A stretch of DNA of 18,643 nt from Methanomassiliicoccus sp. Its GTDB lineage: Archaea; Thermoplasmatota; Thermoplasmata; Methanomassiliicoccales; JACIVX01. Below, piece by piece: positions 7,679 to 15,813 of this stretch. How positions within the stretch are numbered: the stretch's first letter is position 1; each line of letters begins with the position of its first letter. A program made the translations under genes and the position numbers. The stretch is from NCBI GenBank assembly GCA_020725985.1, contig DYTM01000002.1, positions 1-18,643 of the forward strand, in the 5' to 3' direction. The notes below the pieces were generated by a model. It saw nothing but the letters and a program-made list of their open reading frames with translations, was not told the origin of the DNA and did no database searches.

Positions 7679-8862
7679 GGAAGGAGTACGACGTCGTTGT
7701 CGTGGGCGCAGGCCCGGCCGGGAGCATGACGGCGAAGCATGCCGCGCTGGGAGGGGCGCGCGTCCTGATGGTCGAGAAGAGGCAGGAGATCGGCTCCCCG
7801 GTGAGATGCGGAGAAGGCCTGTCGAGAGCCTCGCTGGATGAGGTCGGAATACGTCCTGACAGGAAGTGGATCGCGACCGAGGTGGACGGGGCGAAGATCG
7901 TCTCCCCTGGCGGCCATGCGTTTGTCATCAACGAGAGGATGGCTGGGAACGAGGTCGGAATGGTGCTTGAGAGGGACATGTTCGACAAGGCGCTCGCCGC
8001 GGACGCCGCGAAGGCCGGGGCGGAGATCATGCTCAAGACCTCGGCGGTGGGCCTGATCACAGAAGGGGGAGCGGTGAAGGGGGTCAAGCTCGCCTCCTAC
8101 GGGAAGACGCTCGACGTCGCCGCGGGATGCGTCGTCGGAGCCGACGGCTTCGAATCGCAGGTGGGGAGGTGGGCGGGGATCGATACGACGCTCAAGCCCA
8201 GCGACGTGACCTCCTGCTTCCAGTACCGGCTCACCAACATCGACCACGACTACAAGTACTGCGAGTTCATCGTCGGCAGCGCCGCGCCCGGAGGGTACGT
8301 GTGGATCTTCCCGAAGGACGAGCACACGGCGAACGTCGGGATCGGGGTGCTGCTGTCGAAGCTGAAGAAGCCTGGTCAGGTCAAGAAATACTTGGACGAC
8401 TTCATCGAGAGCGACGAGAGGCTGAGGAAGGGACAGCCCCTGGACGCGGTCAGCGGGGCGGTCTCGGTCTCGCCGCCGGTCGAGAAGGCGGTCGTGGACG
8501 GCCTGCTCCTTGTCGGGGACGCGGCCCGGATCATCGACCCGATCACGGGCGGGGGCATTCACAACGCTTGCATAACCGGCACCTTCGCGGGGAAGGTCCT
8601 GTCGAAGGCGGCGGAGGCAGGGGACTTCAGCGAATCCGCCCTGATGGAATACGAGAGGCTCTGGCGCAACAGGCTCGAGAACAATCTCTGGCGCAACTGG
8701 ATGGCGAAGGAGAAGCTCATCACGCTCTCGGACGAGACCTTCGACAAGATCATCCAGACGCTCGCCGAGGTGGGGGTGGAGAAGATGTCAGTCGGGAACA
8801 TACTGGCGGTCATCAAGAGGAAATACCCCGAGCTCGTCAGGGAATTCGAGGAATTCATCTGA
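7675..8862 (+). CDS. Geranylgeranyl reductase family protein (digeranylgeranylglycerophospholipid reductase)
   Basis: This FAD-dependent enzyme saturates the double bonds of the geranylgeranyl chains of archaeal ether lipids. The 395-residue sequence has the dinucleotide-binding G11-x-G13-x2-G16 near the N terminus, the family-specific RCGEGLS at about 44-50 with its conserved Cys45, the substrate-site motif PGGYVWIFP at about 205-213, and the second FAD motif GDAARIIDPITGGGI at about 280-295. Length is typical of the family. The chosen ATG overlaps the ferredoxin stop by four bases and follows a GGCGAGGA ribosome binding site; a longer frame starting at 7609 would run across the ferredoxin. 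Last gene of the tes operon. The exact chain substrate (lipid or free geranylgeranyl diphosphate) cannot be told from sequence. Confidence 0.92.
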   Translation: MRKEYDVVVVGAGPAGSMTAKHAALGGARVLMVEKRQEIGSPVRCGEGLSRASLDEVGIRPDRKWIATEVDGAKIVSPGGHAFVINERMAGNEVGMVLERDMFDKALAADAAKAGAEIMLKTSAVGLITEGGAVKGVKLASYGKTLDVAAGCVVGADGFESQVGRWAGIDTTLKPSDVTSCFQYRLTNIDHDYKYCEFIVGSAAPGGYVWIFPKDEHTANVGIGVLLSKLKKPGQVKKYLDDFIESDERLRKGQPLDAVSGAVSVSPPVEKAVVDGLLLVGDAARIIDPITGGGIHNACITGTFAGKVLSKAAEAGDFSESALMEYERLWRNRLENNLWRNWMAKEKLITLSDETFDKIIQTLAEVGVEKMSVGNILAVIKRKYPELVREFEEFI

Positions 8863-8910
8863 GTCCTTCGTTCCGTCTTCTCTCTCATCCTTCTCCCTTT
8901 TCATTTCCTC
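8863..8910 (+). terminator. Pyrimidine-rich transcription terminator-like tract
   Basis: Directly after the GGR stop codon the plus strand carries nearly 50 bases almost free of purines, with several T runs (CCCTTTTCATTTCC at the end). Archaeal termination often uses T-rich tracts without a hairpin. It separates the lipid operon from the promoter of the next gene. Confidence 0.45.
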
Positions 8911-8922
8911 AATTCGAAAAAG

Positions 8923-8932
8923 TTCAAATATC
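8923..8932 (+). promoter_or_regulatory. TATA-like box for the pirin-family gene
   Basis: TTCAAATATC lies about 50 nt upstream of the TTG start at 8978. It predicts a transcription start near 8952-8955 and a short leader that contains the GGGAGG ribosome binding site at 8963-8968. Confidence 0.45.
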
Positions 8933-8977
8933 CCGGGTTCGCAGGCGCTAGTGAATCCAACCGGGAGGCAGAACATC

Positions 8978-9679
8978 TTGATCCAGGTTATTCCTGCGGC
9001 GAAGCGCCACTTCTCAGACATCGGCTGGCTGAAGACCTACTGGCTTTTCTCTTTCGATGACTACTATGACCCCTCGAATGTCGAGTTCGGGGCGCTGAGG
9101 GTCTTCAACGACGACCGGATCTCACCGGGAAGGGGCTTCCCCTCCCACACACACAGGGAGATGGAAATAGTCACTATCATGCTCGAGGGGGAGCTGACCC
9201 ACCAGGACAGCGGGGGGCATCAGGCCCTCATAAGGGAGGGGGATGTGCAACGCATGTCGGCCGGGACCGGGATCACGCATTCGGAGTTCAACCGCGGGCG
9301 GGACCCGGTCCATCTATACCAGATCTGGATAAGGCCGCGGACGAAAGGGGCAGGGCCGAGTTACGATCAGAGGAGCTTCGGACGATCGAAGTGGAGGAAC
9401 GCTCTTCTTCCGCTCGCCTCGGGAAGGGCACTGGATGGGGCGCTCGGGATGAACACCGATTCGACGATCTTCAGGACTGAGCTGGATCGGGGGAGGACCC
9501 TGGACTTCGAGACCGATCCCTCCAGACTAACCTTCGTCTATCTGGGCCGAGGGGAGCTGGCAATCGACGGAACGACCGTCGGCGAAGGGGATCAAGCGAG
9601 AATATCGAAGGCGGAGAAGGTCAGGCTTGAGGCAAGGTCCGACTCGGCTCTCGTCCTGATCGACATTCCGCCCGGATGA
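8978..9679 (+). CDS. Pirin family protein (YhhW-like bicupin)
   Basis: Pirins are metal-binding cupins; some YhhW-type members have quercetin 2,3-dioxygenase activity, though natural roles are mostly unknown. The protein has the hallmark FDDYYDP and GALRVFNDD segments, the metal-binding FPSHTHREMEIVTIMLEG, and SAGTGITHSEFN with the third His and the Glu ligand. The C-terminal half is a second cupin domain. I chose TTG at 8978 because it follows GGGAGG by 9 nt and gives an N terminus (IQVIPAAKRHFSDIGW) that lines up with the start of YhhW proteins; a GTG at 8951 is the alternative and would be almost leaderless. It stands as a single gene converging on mevalonate kinase, with 30 nt between stops. 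Confidence 0.88.
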   Translation: MIQVIPAAKRHFSDIGWLKTYWLFSFDDYYDPSNVEFGALRVFNDDRISPGRGFPSHTHREMEIVTIMLEGELTHQDSGGHQALIREGDVQRMSAGTGITHSEFNRGRDPVHLYQIWIRPRTKGAGPSYDQRSFGRSKWRNALLPLASGRALDGALGMNTDSTIFRTELDRGRTLDFETDPSRLTFVYLGRGELAIDGTTVGEGDQARISKAEKVRLEARSDSALVLIDIPPG

Positions 9680-9709
9680 CTCCTGTCCCTTCCGAAGGCG
9701 CGCTTCTCT

Positions 9710-10639
9710 CTAGACCTCCTCCGCCTTCAGACCCTCCACTCCGGTCCTGACGACGAATGGAGTCCCTCCCCTTCGAGTGATCGCGCCGCACACCTTTTGC
9801 GGTTCGTCTGTCAGGGCGATCATGCTTCCTCCGCCTCCGGCGCCGGTGAGCTTGGCTCCGTACGAGTGCGGAAGGGACGCATCGATCAGCTTCTCGAGTT
9901 CGGGAGAGGACACTCCCAGCACGGCCAGGAGCTTCTGATTCCTGTTCATGAGACGACCGAGACCGACCCTGTCATCCGCCACGAGCCTGCCGCGACCCTC
10001 GACGGCGATCTGCCCGATCTCCTCGATGAGCTCCCTTCCGAAGGAGGATCGGTCCACGAACCGCTTGACCTTTGCCACCAAAGGTCCCGTATGGGCGTTG
10101 ACCCCGGTGTATCCGACGACCATGCCCATCTCCGGTGCCTCGCAGTGGTGGATGAACCATTTCCTCGTGTCTCTTCGTATCTCCCATAGGAAGCGGTCTC
10201 CCCGGGACCGGTCGATGAATATCCCTCGGCCGTGCGTGCAGGTCGATGTGTCCACCGGGCTCGCCCTCCCCTGGACGATCGATTCCACCTCGAAGGCCCT
10301 CTCGGCCACCGAGGACTCGGTGGAGTCGGACCTCATCCGGTCGATCGCTCCAAGGACCGCGACCGTCACAGCTGCCGAGGAGCCCAAGCCCGATCCTGAG
10401 GGGAGGTCCGAGGAAATATCGAGGCTCAATGGCTCCCCGTCCCAGAATCTGCCTATCGCGGCGTGAATGTAAGGATGGAACTTGTCGGAGAGGGGCTGAC
10501 CGTTAACGGTGTGGCGCGCGGAAGGCGAGGCGGAGCAGCGGAGCCTCAGGCTTATCGCCAGGGCGATCGCGGGCTGCCCGAATACGACCGCATGTTCCCC
10601 GAGGAGGATGAGCTTTCCAGGAGCGGATGAGACAACCAT
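9710..10639 (-). CDS. mvk: Mevalonate kinase
   Basis: Phosphorylates mevalonate at the 5 position with ATP, an early step of the pathway supplying isoprenoids for archaeal lipids. This GHMP-superfamily protein has motif 1 SAPGKLILLGEHAVVFG at the N terminus, the ATP-binding loop DLPSGSGLGSSAAVTVA at about residues 78-94, the mevalonate kinase segment GRASPVDTSTCTHG, and motif 3 LTGAGGGGSMIAL near the C terminus. The 309-residue length is usual for archaeal forms. I start at the ATG at 10639, since SAPGK normally follows within a few residues; an upstream ATG at 10681 would overlap the MFS gene. No good ribosome binding site is seen, but TTTAAT lies about 28 nt upstream, so a leaderless mRNA is possible besides read-through. 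Thermoplasma relatives using the mevalonate-3-kinase route lack this classical enzyme. Confidence 0.92.
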   Translation of the reverse strand: MVVSSAPGKLILLGEHAVVFGQPAIALAISLRLRCSASPSARHTVNGQPLSDKFHPYIHAAIGRFWDGEPLSLDISSDLPSGSGLGSSAAVTVAVLGAIDRMRSDSTESSVAERAFEVESIVQGRASPVDTSTCTHGRGIFIDRSRGDRFLWEIRRDTRKWFIHHCEAPEMGMVVGYTGVNAHTGPLVAKVKRFVDRSSFGRELIEEIGQIAVEGRGRLVADDRVGLGRLMNRNQKLLAVLGVSSPELEKLIDASLPHSYGAKLTGAGGGGSMIALTDEPQKVCGAITRRGGTPFVVRTGVEGLKAEEV

Positions 10640-10664
10640 CCAGACTTTGATGCATTTTCCTGGA

Positions 10665-11876
10665 TTAAACGGTTTCTGCAACCTTCCGCTTCATTCTCCT
10701 TTCTCCGCGCGGGTCCCTACCGCGGAGGAGGAGGAAGCTGGAAAGGATGATCAATCCCGCTGCGACAAGGAAGGGCAGGGGACCGATCAACCCACCTGCG
10801 GAAGGCAGGAGCAGTGCGAGGGCGACTGGACCGACGACGAAGCCAAGATCGCTCATCGTCCGGAACAGTCCCATCGCGGTGTTCAAATGACTTTCCTCGG
10901 TGATGTCAGTCACCCACGCGATTATTGGCCCCGAGAGCCCGAAGGCGAGGCCGAGCAGGGCCATGACAACTGCGAATGATGCCACGTCCCAGGTGAACGG
11001 TATGAGGATCGTCAGAACGCCCGAGAGGAAGAGGCTTGAGAACATGAAGTGCTTCCGACCATACCGGTCGGTGAGGGAGCCGGCGGGGACCATCGTGACG
11101 AAGTTGGTGAAGGAGGAGAGGGCGAGGATAAGCCCGATCGCCGCTATCCCCATCCCCAGGTTCGCGCTGGCGAAGAGGGGGACGAGCGTGGCGACGACGC
11201 CCATTCTCAGGAAGAAGATGGCGAAGATGGCGAGGTTGATCGAAAGCTGGGTGTAGTCTCGGAGGAGTGTTCTGAGCTGGCGGAGATCGAACCCTCCCCT
11301 CCGGCTCGGCCTGGCCTTAAATGCCACCTCGTCCAGACCAAAATGGATGAGGAGGTATGAGAGAAGCGAGAAGGTGGCATAGAAGAAGAAAGGGGCGGCG
11401 AGGCCGAACGCATCCGCGACGAACCCTCCCAATGCGGGACCGCTCACGCCCCCGAGGAGGAGCATGCCGAGGTAGAAGCTCATGTACTTCCCCCTCTTGT
11501 GCTCCGGCGCCACCCTTCCCATGCAGGTGAACGATGTGGTCGTGTACATCGCCGCCCCCACACCTCCGAGAAGTCTTCCAACGAGCAGCATCCAGTAGTC
11601 AATCGCGAAGGCGCATATGAGCGCCGAGACGAAAACGATCGCGATGCCGTAGAGCATGAAGCGCTTCAGGCCGATGCGGTCCCCGACCATCCCGCTGGGG
11701 ATGTCCAGGAAGACGCTTGCCACCCCGAATCCCGAGATGAGAGCGCCTACCAGGGCCATCGAGACCCCGAAGCTGAGCGCGTAGAGCGGAAGGATCGGAG
11801 AGACGAGGGAGCCCCCGAGCAGAACGAAGTACGCAACTGCCGAGAGGGCCAGAGTACAACGGAGCTCGAAGTTCAT
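10665..11876 (-). CDS. MFS transporter (drug-efflux-like)
   Basis: This 403-residue protein has about twelve hydrophobic segments in two halves. The family signature between helices 2 and 3 is visible as GMVGDRIGLKRFM, and a related GSLTDRYGRKHFM occurs in the second half. GRLLGGVGAAMYTTT in helix 4 resembles drug:proton antiporters and sugar-efflux proteins. The substrate cannot be told. The start ATG at 11876 has no clear ribosome binding site. It lies 47 nt downstream of the lysine-rich unknown gene and 25 nt upstream of mevalonate kinase, so it may be in a shared transcript, but no functional link is evident. Confidence 0.87.
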   Translation of the reverse strand: MNFELRCTLALSAVAYFVLLGGSLVSPILPLYALSFGVSMALVGALISGFGVASVFLDIPSGMVGDRIGLKRFMLYGIAIVFVSALICAFAIDYWMLLVGRLLGGVGAAMYTTTSFTCMGRVAPEHKRGKYMSFYLGMLLLGGVSGPALGGFVADAFGLAAPFFFYATFSLLSYLLIHFGLDEVAFKARPSRRGGFDLRQLRTLLRDYTQLSINLAIFAIFFLRMGVVATLVPLFASANLGMGIAAIGLILALSSFTNFVTMVPAGSLTDRYGRKHFMFSSLFLSGVLTILIPFTWDVASFAVVMALLGLAFGLSGPIIAWVTDITEESHLNTAMGLFRTMSDLGFVVGPVALALLLPSAGGLIGPLPFLVAAGLIILSSFLLLRGRDPRGERRMKRKVAETV

Positions 11877-11923
11877 GATCGACCCTGCGATTCGCTATCG
11901 AGCCTGAAGCTCCATCCTCGACT

Positions 11924-12442
11924 TCAAAGCTCGTATCTGTCCGCGACCTCTTGGACCGCGTCGTTCGGGGTCTTGCCGTCGAGCTCCTTCCTCGGGGCGT
12001 TCCACCAGCGATCTTCGAACTCGTCCAGAGCCTCAAGCAGCTGAGTCTCGTCCTCGAACTCCGTCCCCTTCTCCTTCTCGAACTCCTCCTGGAAGGTCTG
12101 CAGGAGGTCGATGTTTCTCTCCTGGTTGACCACGGTCACAGCGAGGTAATCATCGAGGTTCTTCGCCAGCAGGCAGGAGACGTTCTCGGGGAGGATGTCC
12201 ATCATCATGTCGAGTATCGCATTCGATAGGGTCAGGAACATGAGCTCCCTCTTCGACCCCTCGGGGATCTCCTCCTGGTCGATGACCTCCATGAGGCTCC
12301 TGAACCAGATGTCTCTGAGAACATAAGACCTGGAGGGGTTCTTGGTGAAGAGCACGTCCTCGGCACCCGCCTCCTTCTTCTTCCTTCCTCCTTTCTTCTT
12401 TTTCGAGACCTTCCCGCCTCTCTTCGCTTTTGTTCCCTTCAA
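11924..12442 (-). CDS. Lysine-rich hypothetical protein after tfrB
   Basis: I do not recognise this 172-residue protein. It begins with a highly basic, low-complexity tail (about residues 1-26, mostly Lys, Arg and Gly) followed by a mixed, mostly helical and acidic domain with the segments YVLRDIWFRSLMEVIDQEEIP, LMFLTLSNAILDMMMDILPEN and a late DEFEDRWWNAPRK. No transmembrane segment and no cysteine cluster are present; there is a single Cys. The start codon is TTG, supported by a strong GGAGGG ribosome binding site 6 nt upstream. It starts 12 nt after the tfrB stop, so co-expression with TfrAB is likely. The basic tail could bind nucleic acid or an acidic partner; this is speculative. Confidence 0.75.
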   Translation of the reverse strand: MKGTKAKRGGKVSKKKKGGRKKKEAGAEDVLFTKNPSRSYVLRDIWFRSLMEVIDQEEIPEGSKRELMFLTLSNAILDMMMDILPENVSCLLAKNLDDYLAVTVVNQERNIDLLQTFQEEFEKEKGTEFEDETQLLEALDEFEDRWWNAPRKELDGKTPNDAVQEVADRYEL

Positions 12443-12454
12443 GTCCGTCCCTCC

Positions 12455-13999
12455 TCAATCCAAAGCGGCCGACACGAGGTCGACCAGATCCCTCACCTTC
12501 CAGTCCGGGAACTCCCCTGATTTGATGCTGTCCTCTATGTTCTGCTCGCACCACGGGCAGCAGCTGATGATCGTCTCGGCCCCGGTCTCCCTGACCATCT
12601 CGAGCCTCGTCCCGCCGATGGTGGTGGCGAGGTTCGGCCTCGCGGTCTTGACTCCTCCGCCGGATCCGCAGCAGGCGCTGTTCTCCCGGTTCCTGCTCAT
12701 CTCCACGAGCCTTATCCCAGGAATCGAGCGGAGCACGTTCCGCGGGGGATCGTACACGCCCCCCGCTCTCCCCAGGTGGCAAGGGTCGTGATATGTCACT
12801 GTGATGTCATTCTCCGGCACGCGCTTCAGCTTCAATCTCCCCTCGGCGATCGCCTTCTCCATCACCTCGGAGATGTGAAGGATTTCGATGCCATAGTCCC
12901 CGAAGAACTCCCGATAGTCCTCCTTCCACGCCTTGTAGCAGCCCGCGCAGGTGACGACGATTCTCTTCGCCCCTGCCTTCCTCATCGCGTCGATGTTCGC
13001 CAGGGCCATCTCCCTGAACAGGCTGACCTCGCCGACTCTCAGAAGCGGGGAGGAGCAGCACCTCTCCTCCTTTCCCAAGTACCCGATCCGCTCCCCCATG
13101 GCGCTGAATATCCTCACGACGTTCTCAACCAGGTTCTGCTTGAGCAAGGATGGAGAGCAGCCTGCGAAGAGCATCGTCTCCGCCGAGGTGGGCAGGTCGA
13201 GGTGCTTGGCCCACCGAACCCTCTGTCCCCGGGGCGCCATCCAGGGATTCCAGTAGTTCCGAATCGAGGCAATGGCGACCTTGTGGGGCGGGAGAGGGGC
13301 GAGGCCTTTTTCGATGGCCCTCGCCCTCAGCTTTTCGACCGCTTTCTCCGGGATCTTGATCTCCTGCGGGCACACGGCCCAGCAGTTCTTGCACGCGGTG
13401 CAGTTGTACATGCCCTCGACGAGCGCGACGCTCACCCTGTCGAGTATGTCCCTCTTGTCCATCGAGAGCTCGGCGAGCTTCCGCATTGAGATGGGACCGG
13501 CGTAATCGTCCCAGACCTCGTGGACGACCGGACATATGGAAACGCAGGCCCAGCACTCGATGCAGCTCCTGAACTCCTTCACGCGCTCGATGTCCTCGGG
13601 AAGTATGATCTCGGGCCTCTTGGGCTTCGAAGCCCTTTCCAAGTAGGGTCTGAGGGTGAGGAACTTGTCGTACCCCCTCTCCATGTCGGTGACCAGATCC
13701 TTGATGACCGGGAACACCCTCAGGGGCTCGACCGTGATCTCCTCCGCGTCCTGGGGCACCTCGGTTTTGCATGCTGGCCCGGGCTTCCCGTCCACCGTCA
13801 CGGTGCAGGAGCCGCACTGGTTCGCCCTGCACACCCATCTGTAGGAAAGCGTTCCGTCGTGATGATCGTGAATGTAATTGAGCGCGTCCAGAATTCTCAT
13901 CTTCTCGACGTACGGGACCTCGTACACCTCGTACCTTGGCTCGTCGTCACGGTCGGGGTCGTACCTGAAGACGCGGAATCTGATAGTTCTCTCGGCCAC
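12455..13999 (-). CDS. tfrB: Thiol:fumarate reductase-type iron-sulfur subunit fused to HdrB-like CCG domains
   Basis: This subunit passes electrons between a thiol/disulfide-type site and the flavoprotein that interconverts fumarate and succinate. From the N terminus it has a [2Fe-2S] domain (C57, C62, C65, C77), two [4Fe-4S] motifs (C146/149/152/156 and C200/203/206/210), then two CCG domains as in heterodisulfide reductase subunit B: C281, C314-C315, C351-x2-C354, and C407, C443-C444, C481-x2-C484. In methanogens such a fusion oxidises coenzyme M and coenzyme B. Whether this organism uses those thiols cannot be seen. I start at GTG 13999 because AGGTGG lies 5 nt upstream; GTG 14008 is also possible. 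The start overlaps the end of tfrA by 53 bases. There is no membrane segment, so a soluble TfrAB complex is expected. A quinone-linked succinate dehydrogenase variant is the alternative. Confidence 0.85.
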   Translation of the reverse strand: MAERTIRFRVFRYDPDRDDEPRYEVYEVPYVEKMRILDALNYIHDHHDGTLSYRWVCRANQCGSCTVTVDGKPGPACKTEVPQDAEEITVEPLRVFPVIKDLVTDMERGYDKFLTLRPYLERASKPKRPEIILPEDIERVKEFRSCIECWACVSICPVVHEVWDDYAGPISMRKLAELSMDKRDILDRVSVALVEGMYNCTACKNCWAVCPQEIKIPEKAVEKLRARAIEKGLAPLPPHKVAIASIRNYWNPWMAPRGQRVRWAKHLDLPTSAETMLFAGCSPSLLKQNLVENVVRIFSAMGERIGYLGKEERCCSSPLLRVGEVSLFREMALANIDAMRKAGAKRIVVTCAGCYKAWKEDYREFFGDYGIEILHISEVMEKAIAEGRLKLKRVPENDITVTYHDPCHLGRAGGVYDPPRNVLRSIPGIRLVEMSRNRENSACCGSGGGVKTARPNLATTIGGTRLEMVRETGAETIISCCPWCEQNIEDSIKSGEFPDWKVRDLVDLVSAALD

Positions 14000-15704
14000 T
14001 CGGACCACCTGACCGTGTCGTAGGATTCAGTTTCGTCGTGACGATAGGAGTGGTGAAGACCTCCATCTCCCCTCCGCTTCCTTTTCGGACGTTCACGTTG
14101 ACGAACCATTTGTCGTCGTCCCTCTTCGGGAAATCTGACCTGAAGTGGGCTCCCCTGCTCTCCTCCCTCGTGAGAGCGGAGCGGATGATGGCCTCGCAGG
14201 TAGCGAGCATGTGAGGGAGGACGATTGCGTCGTACCATTCCGGATTGTACTTCTTCCCTCCGCCAACACCTATTTGACTCAGCTCTACCCTGAATCTCTC
14301 GATCTCCCCAAGAGCGAAATGAAGCTTCTCCCTGTCCCTGACTATGCCGACATACTGCCACATCATCTCCCTGATGCGCTCCCTGAGTTCCTGGGGCTTG
14401 CTCCCTTCTCGTAGCAGCGAGTCGAGTCGTCCCGCCTCATCCTCCACCTGTCCCCTGTCCACCCCCGGCTTGGTGGACATTCTCGCGAACTTGGCAGCGA
14501 ACATTCCCGCCCTCGCGCCGAAGACCTGGGTCTCGGCGAGTGCGTTCCCTCCGAGACGGTTGCCGCCATGAACACCAGCCTCAGCCTCCCCAGCGAGATA
14601 GAGGCCCTCGACCGTCGTTGAGCGATTGTCCTCCACCCTGATCCTGACCCCGCCCATGAAGTGATGGGCGGTGGGCGCGACCTCCATCGGCTCCTTGGTG
14701 ATATCCAGATCGGCGAAGTTCCTGAACTGCTTCACCATGCGGGGAAGCTTCTTCAGAATCTGATCGCTCTCCTTGTACGATATGTCCAGGTAGACGCCTC
14801 CCCTCGGCGTCCCCCGGCCTGCCTGCAACTCCGAGTAGATGCTCCTCGCGACCACGTCCCTCGGAGAGAGCTCCATCTGAGAGGGATTGTACCGCGCCAT
14901 GAACCTCTCCCCCTCGATGTTCTTCAGAAGGCCTCCCTCTCCCCGGACCGCCTCGGTCACGAGAATGCCCTTCGCCGACTCGGGGAATATCATCCCAGTA
15001 GGATGGAACTGGACCTGCTCCATGTCCATCAGCTCCGCCCCGATCTCGTATGCCATCGAGTAGCCGTCCCCCGTCGCCTCCTCGGGGTTGGAGGTCACCT
15101 TGTACACCCTTCCGCCCCCGCCGGTGGCGAGCACCGTGGCCTTCGCCCTGAAGACGAGATAGTCCCCGCTCTTCATGTCGATGCCGAAGGCGCCGACGCA
15201 TCTCTTCCCGACGGTGAGGAGCCGGGTGACGATCACCTCGTCCATATGGGGCAGGTCCCTCCTCCGCACCTCCTCCGTCAACGCCATGATCATTTCGTGG
15301 CCTGTCTCATCCCCGACATAGCATGTGCGGGGATGGCTCTGCCCTCCGAACGGGCGCTGGGCGATCTTTCCGTCAAGCGTTCGATCGAAGACCGCGCCGA
15401 AATCCTCGAGATCGTAAACCCTTTCGGGGACTTCGTTGACAAGGATCTCGACGAGCCTCTGGTCGTTGAGGAACCCTCCCTCGACGACTGTATCTCTGAA
15501 ATGCTCGTCGATCGAGTCGGTCGGATCCCTGTTCCCCAGCGCGGCGTTGATCCCTCCCTCGGCCATGGTGGTGTGAGCCTTCCCGGGAAGGGTCCTCCCG
15601 ACGATCATGACCTCCAGGTTCGCCTTGCTCGCCTCGATCGCGGCCCTGAGGCCGGCGCCTCCGTTGCCGATTATCAGAACGTCCGTCTCGATCGTCTTGT
15701 GCAT
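13947..15704 (-). CDS. tfrA: Fumarate reductase/succinate dehydrogenase flavoprotein subunit
   Basis: The catalytic flavoprotein interconverts fumarate and succinate. The 585-residue sequence shows the FAD-binding GNGGAGLRAAIEA at about 13-25, the KAHTTMAEGGINAALGN segment with the His44 that holds FAD covalently in this family, HPTGM, the active-site region SPRDVVARSI, HHFMGGVRI, and GEAEAGVHGGNRLGGNAL near the end of the FAD domain. The usual helical C-terminal domain follows. The paired tfrB with CCG domains makes thiol:fumarate reductase the best match, though direction in the cell is unknown. The last about 18 codons lie inside the tfrB reading frame and give a Pro/Arg-rich tail that looks non-conserved, perhaps from loss of an earlier stop. 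The ATG at 15704 is the first gene of the run that continues to mevalonate kinase. Confidence 0.92.
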   Translation of the reverse strand: MHKTIETDVLIIGNGGAGLRAAIEASKANLEVMIVGRTLPGKAHTTMAEGGINAALGNRDPTDSIDEHFRDTVVEGGFLNDQRLVEILVNEVPERVYDLEDFGAVFDRTLDGKIAQRPFGGQSHPRTCYVGDETGHEMIMALTEEVRRRDLPHMDEVIVTRLLTVGKRCVGAFGIDMKSGDYLVFRAKATVLATGGGGRVYKVTSNPEEATGDGYSMAYEIGAELMDMEQVQFHPTGMIFPESAKGILVTEAVRGEGGLLKNIEGERFMARYNPSQMELSPRDVVARSIYSELQAGRGTPRGGVYLDISYKESDQILKKLPRMVKQFRNFADLDITKEPMEVAPTAHHFMGGVRIRVEDNRSTTVEGLYLAGEAEAGVHGGNRLGGNALAETQVFGARAGMFAAKFARMSTKPGVDRGQVEDEAGRLDSLLREGSKPQELRERIREMMWQYVGIVRDREKLHFALGEIERFRVELSQIGVGGGKKYNPEWYDAIVLPHMLATCEAIIRSALTREESRGAHFRSDFPKRDDDKWFVNVNVRKGSGGEMEVFTTPIVTTKLNPTTRSGGPSGRENYQIPRLQVRPRP

Positions 15705-15724
15705 CGCAAGCCCTTGAGCTCTAT

Positions 15725-15733
15725 GGCTATAGG
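15725..15733 (-). promoter_or_regulatory. Possible TATA-like box for tfrA
   Basis: The minus strand reads CCTATAGCC centred about 25 nt before the ATG at 15704. A second candidate, GTATTTACT at 15747-15755, would give a leader of about 20 nt instead. The two cannot be separated by eye. Confidence 0.3.
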
Positions 15734-15813
15734 AAATGGCGACTCCAGTAAATACCTTTGCGGTTCGCTCGCTCTGGCAATCGATTTCAGGTCAGTTGAT
15801 GGGGAGGGAGGGA

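Noticed and set aside
7573..8562. A 329-codon open frame on the minus strand opposite GGR
   Set aside because: Shadow of the GGR gene; Asp/Arg/His-rich composition and no domain, while the plus strand encodes a complete FAD enzyme.
10640..10681. Longer mevalonate kinase start at 10681
   Set aside because: It would overlap the end of the MFS gene and add 14 residues ahead of the conserved SAPGK motif that normally lies at the very N terminus.
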